Of a DNA stretch of 35,703 nt, positions 32,342 through 35,703 are shown piece by piece (the first letter of the stretch is position 1; each line of letters begins with the position of its first letter). Position numbers and translations under genes: made by a program. The DNA comes from Deferrivibrio essentukiensis (GTDB lineage Bacteria > Chrysiogenota > Deferribacteres > Deferribacterales > Deferrivibrionaceae), in the NCBI RefSeq assembly GCF_020480685.1, contig NZ_JAJAFU010000024.1:1-35703 (forward strand), written 5' to 3'. The notes under the pieces were generated by a model, which saw only the letters and a program-made list of their open reading frames with translations, did not search any database and was not told where the DNA came from.

Positions 32342-33733
32342 TTATACACTTTCAATATCTCCAAGCCCAAACAAAATTATATTTGAATTATCTTCTGCAA
32401 ACTGTAAAACCTTTTCATCAAATCCGCACTTTGAAAAAAATACATAATATTTATTTCGTTTATCAAACAGCGCCCCCTTTTCAATCAATTGCGTTAAAGC
32501 GCCCATGCCGAGTTTGCTGTTTTGCCACTTACATTCACCTATAATCAAATTATTCTTATCATAGGCAACAATATCTATTTCCTCCTCCCTTTTCTTAGCG
32601 GGATTATTTCCCCACCACTTTCCAATCCTTTCAAAAACAAAAGGTAATTTATTTTCTTTGTTCAATATTTTTAAATAGTCAGCGGCAATCTCTTCAAATA
32701 TTAAGCCAATATATTCGTTTAGATATGGTTTAATTTTCTCTTCTATAACGTATTGAACCATACCTTGCTCAATCAAACTTTTATTCTCAAAAATAAACCT
32801 GTACCAAAATCTAAAAAAGTTATCCTTAATTCTGTAAATGCTGCTCCTGCTACATTTAGCCAATTTTTCAGGTCTTAACTGCTCTACAATTCTCAATTCA
32901 ATCAGCGTGTTTAAATATTTAGCGGCTTTGCTGGAGTCTAACACTACCTTCGTCGCAATCTCATTTAGCCTTGTATAACCACAAGCAATTGATTCTAAAA
33001 TTGAATTATACACTGATGGCTCTCTTAATTCCTGTTTTAAAAGAAATTTAGGTTCTTCATACAAATATGATGTTCTATCTAATATTTTTTCTCTAATATT
33101 ATCAAAAATATCAAGTTTAGGCTCAAATGATATAAGATATTGTGGAGTCCCACCAAAAATACTAAAAATACTAATTTGATTTTCTGTAGAAGTACCAGAA
33201 AAAAAATCTCTGCTTTCAAAAAAATTAAAAGGTACTATCTCCATCTGGGCAGTCCTTCTGCCATAAAGTGGACTTTTGTACCCCAGCACCTCTTTTTCCA
33301 TAAAGCTTATGTAGGAGCCACATAGTATTAGAAATAATTTTGTATCATTAAAATAATGATCTATAATTTTCTGCAATACAGAAGGTATATTTTTTTCTGA
33401 ATATGCCAAATATTGAAATTCATCAATGACTAATACCAATCTTTCATCTTTTGCTCTTTCAGCTATGAATAAAAAAGCACTTTCCCATGTATCAAAGTTA
33501 CTTAACCCACTTAACTTGAAAAATTTAAATATACTTTGTGAGAAATTTCTAAGAGCCATTTCATTGCTATATTCCTCAGGAATAAAAAATATTGATTTCT
33601 TATCCTTACAAAATTCTGACAATAAAGCTGTTTTACCAACCCTTCTTCTACCATACATAACTACAAAATTAAAATTATCGCTATAATAAAGCTCATTAAG
33701 CTTTTTTAGCTCATAATCTCTTCCAACAAACAT
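32342..33733 (-). CDS. AAA+ ATPase with DUF234-type nuclease-like tail
   Basis: The 463-residue protein has Walker A YGRRRVGKT (27-35), Walker B LVLVIDEFQ (99-107) and a sensor-like ILCGSYISFME (136-146). A winged helix lies at about 245-300. The tail has EEEIDIVAYDKNNLIIGECKW (383-403 region) with Asp387, Glu400 and Lys402, a convincing PD-(D/E)xK core; DUF234 is known for this fold. The cellular role is unknown, though the combination of ATPase, DNA-binding and nuclease-like parts suggests action on DNA. An AGGGTGAG ribosome site precedes the ATG. A 15-base tandem repeat array lies immediately upstream and may be its own binding site. Confidence 0.8.
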   Translation of the reverse strand: MFVGRDYELKKLNELYYSDNFNFVVMYGRRRVGKTALLSEFCKDKKSIFFIPEEYSNEMALRNFSQSIFKFFKLSGLSNFDTWESAFLFIAERAKDERLVLVIDEFQYLAYSEKNIPSVLQKIIDHYFNDTKLFLILCGSYISFMEKEVLGYKSPLYGRRTAQMEIVPFNFFESRDFFSGTSTENQISIFSIFGGTPQYLISFEPKLDIFDNIREKILDRTSYLYEEPKFLLKQELREPSVYNSILESIACGYTRLNEIATKVVLDSSKAAKYLNTLIELRIVEQLRPEKLAKCSRSSIYRIKDNFFRFWYRFIFENKSLIEQGMVQYVIEEKIKPYLNEYIGLIFEEIAADYLKILNKENKLPFVFERIGKWWGNNPAKKREEEIDIVAYDKNNLIIGECKWQNSKLGMGALTQLIEKGALFDKRNKYYVFFSKCGFDEKVLQFAEDNSNIILFGLGDIESV

Positions 33734-33743
33734 TACTCACCCT

Positions 33744-33802
33744 AAAAACTAACTTTATAGTTACTAACTCATAAGTTACTTACTTTAGAGTTAGTAACTA
33801 TA
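33744..33802. repeat. Array of 15-base repeats with palindromic units
   Basis: Four 11-bp units begin at 33744, 33759, 33774 and 33789, exactly 15 bases apart: AAAAACTAACT, AGTTACTAACT, AGTTACTTACT and AGTTAGTAACT. Each approaches the palindrome AGTTAnTAACT. The second and fourth also form a perfect 14-bp inverted repeat (33756-33769 and 33789-33802). The array lies just upstream of the DUF234-type ATPase gene. Confidence 0.75.
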
Positions 33803-33930
33803 AAAATATATCAAAAGCTACTTCTTTTGCAAGAAAATTTTCTGTTTTTTTATAAAATAGTCATACACACATTAATTATTCAAAAATCCACCAATCCCGC
33901 TTTTGACTTTATCCTCTAGCTTGTTTTTAT

Positions 33931-33983
33931 CATAACACCCACAAGACACCTTCTTTCAGGTAGGTGATATAGTGGGTGTTATG
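33931..33983. repeat. 12-bp perfect inverted repeat at the 3' end of the DUF2062 gene
   Basis: CATAACACCCAC (33931-33942) and GTGGGTGTTATG (33972-33983) are perfect inverted copies with a 29-base centre that holds a further small stem. One arm lies within the last codons of the DUF2062 gene and the other beyond its stop. No T-run follows on the minus strand, so it is not a standard terminator. Confidence 0.6.
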
Positions 33984-34459
33984 ACAAATGAGTTTTTAAA
34001 TTTTGCAAACCAAGAAAGATTGCTATCAACTTTATCCATTGAGTATCTATATATTTTTGAGAGATAATAAATAATTAGACCCATCAGAATGCCAATAACG
34101 ATCCCTACAGCAAGTCCACCAGATGTCAGGTAATATTCAAACCCAAAAAAAGCTAATACGGGCGCATTGATAATTTTTGCAAATAAACCGGTTGCCACAT
34201 TGTCAAGCAACACCCCACCAAAATAAAAAATAAATGGAGTTGCAAGATAAAAAAGTAGTTTTGAGATTGAAAACACAAAGAGGAATATACCCAAATTTGC
34301 ATTCAGCACAATAAAAAGCAAAACTATAGAAGCAGATAGCCCAAAAGCTCTGTCAAATCCAGGAGTAAATCCTAAAATAGCACCTAAAATACAGGCAAAC
34401 ATTATTTGCAGAAAACTCAAATTTCCCCTTAATATCTTTGCAATCTTTTTAATAAACAT
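33956..34459 (-). CDS. DUF2062/TIGR03546-like membrane protein
   Basis: The 167-residue protein has three or four membrane spans (about 15-35, 40-75, 100-135) and the conserved opening RGNLSFLQIMFACILGAILGFTPG, shortened here to its key FTPG turn near 32-35. This matches the small DUF2062 family called TIGR03546, whose function is unknown. The ATG at 34459 has AAAGGAGG just upstream; a TTG one codon earlier is unlikely. Transcribed away from the Wzz-type gene. Confidence 0.7.
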   Translation of the reverse strand: MFIKKIAKILRGNLSFLQIMFACILGAILGFTPGFDRAFGLSASIVLLFIVLNANLGIFLFVFSISKLLFYLATPFIFYFGGVLLDNVATGLFAKIINAPVLAFFGFEYYLTSGGLAVGIVIGILMGLIIYYLSKIYRYSMDKVDSNLSWFAKFKNSFVITPTISPT

Positions 34460-34854
34460 CAAACTACCTCCTTTACCGTCAGGGATATTTTGACTTAAAA
34501 TTAAATATACCTACCCTAAAACGGTATTGAAATAATTTAGTCATATTTAATTGTAGCTGAGAAATTTTAAGATTGCAAAAGAAGTAGAAATAAGTTCTAA
34601 GTTCTAAGAAATTTCACTTTTCGTTAAATATGTCAAGAATTTATATATCCGTGATTCGGTTCACAGTACCTTAACGTTTGTACGTTTCAACGTTTTAGCG
34701 TTCACACGTTTCTAGGTTCACTGTTCACGGTTTACAGTTTCCGGTTCACGGTATTTTAATGTTTACAAGTCTTAACATTTTAAAATAACCATTGCAATTT
34801 TTCAGTATAATTGTTAAAAGTTTGTTGCTTTTTAAATATGATTTAGGAGTGGCC
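34460..34854. other. Repeat-rich gap before the Wzz-type gene
   Basis: No gene is supported. It holds short repeats near 34591 (agttcta twice), a long mixed-period block at 34656-34770 and a TATAAT at 34806-34811 that may be the -10 box of the Wzz-type gene, although no good -35 was seen. Confidence 0.5.
34656..34770. repeat. Tandem block with 8-base then 7-base period
   Basis: Units acgtttgt, acgtttca, acgtttta, gcgttcac, acgtttct and aggttcac are eight bases long; then tgttcac, ggtttac, agtttcc, ggttcac and ggtattt are seven bases long. It resembles the heptad repeats elsewhere in the window, read on the other strand. Confidence 0.65.
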
Positions 34855-35697
34855 ATGGAAGAAAAAAATAAACAACAAATTATACCTGTGCAATATGTAC
34901 CAATACATACATACGAAGAAGATGAAATTGACCTTAAAGAACTTATAAGAACTATTTTAAAACACAAATATTTCATACTAATATTTACATTAGCAATAGC
35001 TTCTTTGGCGGGTATTTATGCTTATTTAAAAACGCCAATTTATGAAATAAAGTCTAATATACAAGTTGGATATATTAGTAATAGTAATAGTAATAGTAAA
35101 ATATATCTCATAGAACCAAATGCTTTGCAACTGTACATAAAGGGCAATTTTGATAATTCTGAAAATGAAAATGACAAATACCCTCAAGTAGATGTTGAGA
35201 TAATCAATAAAACAAATGACTTACTTGGACTTAAAATAAGAGATTTTTCAAATGAGGCAGCATTAGATTACCTCAACAAAATACTCGATTCTGTCAAAAA
35301 AGAGGAAGATAAAAAACTTACTTCCTATACCGAGAATATTAAATCTCAAATAGAAATATTGGAAACTCAACTGACAGAAACTGAAAAACAAATAACAGCT
35401 CTTGAGATTCAGCTTAAATCGACTAAAGACCCATTAATTTATCAAACAATAGCAAATAATATCAAAGAATACAATGACAAATTATTAAGGACAAAGCTTA
35501 ATATAGTCCAACTAAACTCACAAATTTCTCCACTAAATATAACAAGAGCAAGCACCTTAGGTAAACTATTAACTTACGAAGAACCTATAAAACCGAAAAA
35601 AAAGCTTATCATTGTCGTAGCTTTAGTCACAGGGTTTTTCTTGTCGATTTTCATGGTATTCTTTATGGAGTTTGTGAGAAGTTTCAAAGAAGAATAG
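34855..35697 (+). CDS. Wzz-family polysaccharide chain-length determinant
   Basis: The 280-residue protein has a cytoplasmic N-terminus (EEDEIDLKELIRTILKHKYFIL), a first membrane span at about 38-60, a periplasmic region with a coiled coil (about 165-235) and a second span at about 250-272 preceded by a Pro-Lys-rich PIKPKKK. This is the Wzz/PCP plan, setting the length of O-antigen or exported polysaccharide. It is a little shorter than typical Wzz and lacks a tyrosine kinase domain. The start at 34855 follows TAGGAG; the longer frame upstream lacks a ribosome site. A 6-base repeat at 35077-35099 encodes Ser-Asn pairs. A surface polysaccharide locus probably continues to the right. Confidence 0.8.
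   Translation: MEEKNKQQIIPVQYVPIHTYEEDEIDLKELIRTILKHKYFILIFTLAIASLAGIYAYLKTPIYEIKSNIQVGYISNSNSNSKIYLIEPNALQLYIKGNFDNSENENDKYPQVDVEIINKTNDLLGLKIRDFSNEAALDYLNKILDSVKKEEDKKLTSYTENIKSQIEILETQLTETEKQITALEIQLKSTKDPLIYQTIANNIKEYNDKLLRTKLNIVQLNSQISPLNITRASTLGKLLTYEEPIKPKKKLIIVVALVTGFFLSIFMVFFMEFVRSFKEE
35077..35099 (+). repeat. In-frame AGTAAT microsatellite
   Basis: Three perfect AGTAAT units and a partial fourth encode SNSNSNS in the periplasmic part of the Wzz-type protein. Copy-number change would add or remove Ser-Asn pairs and keep the frame. Confidence 0.6.
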
Positions 35698-35703
35698 GCT
35701 TGT

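Noticed and set aside
30829-33733. Restriction-modification or known defence system
   Set aside because: No methyltransferase, specificity subunit or recognisable effector is present; the nuclease-like tails alone do not support such a call.
33744-33802. CRISPR array
   Set aside because: The repeat unit is 15 bases with only four bases between palindromic units, there are no unique spacers and no cas genes.

Overview
The window is AT-rich, densely packed bacterial DNA with long, tightly spaced operons. The gene content suggests a strictly anaerobic, metal- or acetate-oxidising type of organism: an SfrAB-like NAD(P)H oxidoreductase, a glycyl radical enzyme with its activase, IspG of the MEP pathway, NtrC/sigma-54 control and many Fe-S proteins. 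A Deferribacterota-like lineage would fit, but this is inferred from gene content only; there is no rRNA here to confirm it. No tRNA, rRNA, CRISPR array or phage block was seen.

Layout. 1-960: remnant of an IS256/Mutator-type transposase, then a small Cys-rich protein with a strong terminator. 966-4596: a 4-oxalocrotonate tautomerase-like protein and a two-gene unit of a tiny membrane protein and a large SLC5-STAC-GAF-SpoIIE phosphatase. 4711-8664: a GntR regulator, activase and trans-4-hydroxyproline dehydratase operon whose promoter carries a perfect palindrome. 8786-12391: a YkgJ-type protein, a phosphodiesterase, an FAD dehydrogenase and ispG. 12719-16891: sfrB-sfrA. 17081-23320: a five-gene minus-strand operon of arsenosugar type: DUF547, a radical SAM-arsenite methyltransferase fusion, a TVP38/DedA protein, a mercuric-reductase-like flavoprotein and a double glycosyltransferase. 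23515-28199: a divergent plus-strand operon of DUF2318 lipoprotein, FtsX-type permease, LolD/MacB-type ATPase, histidine kinase and NtrC-type regulator. 28264-29119: an MNT/HEPN pair. 29381-30772: a 14-TM exporter. 30829-33733: two AAA+ ATPases with nuclease-like tails. 33956-35697: a DUF2062 membrane protein and a Wzz-type protein that probably opens a polysaccharide locus running past the right edge.

How the parts may work together. The most coherent regulatory story is at 23377-23515. Two copies of an 18-bp palindrome sit about 87 and 110 bp upstream of the predicted start site of a well-formed -24/-12 promoter. The operon behind it ends in its own kinase and sigma-54 activator, so an autoregulated, P19-like metal or redox transport system is proposed. 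The arsenic-type operon starts on the other side of the same sites.

A second cross-cutting signal is promoter geometry. Four separate genes (starts at 4596, 9409, 23320 and 29381) have a consensus -10 box exactly six bases before ATG and no ribosome binding site, which predicts leaderless mRNAs. A third is a set of degenerate tandem repeats with a 7-base period in several intergenic gaps.
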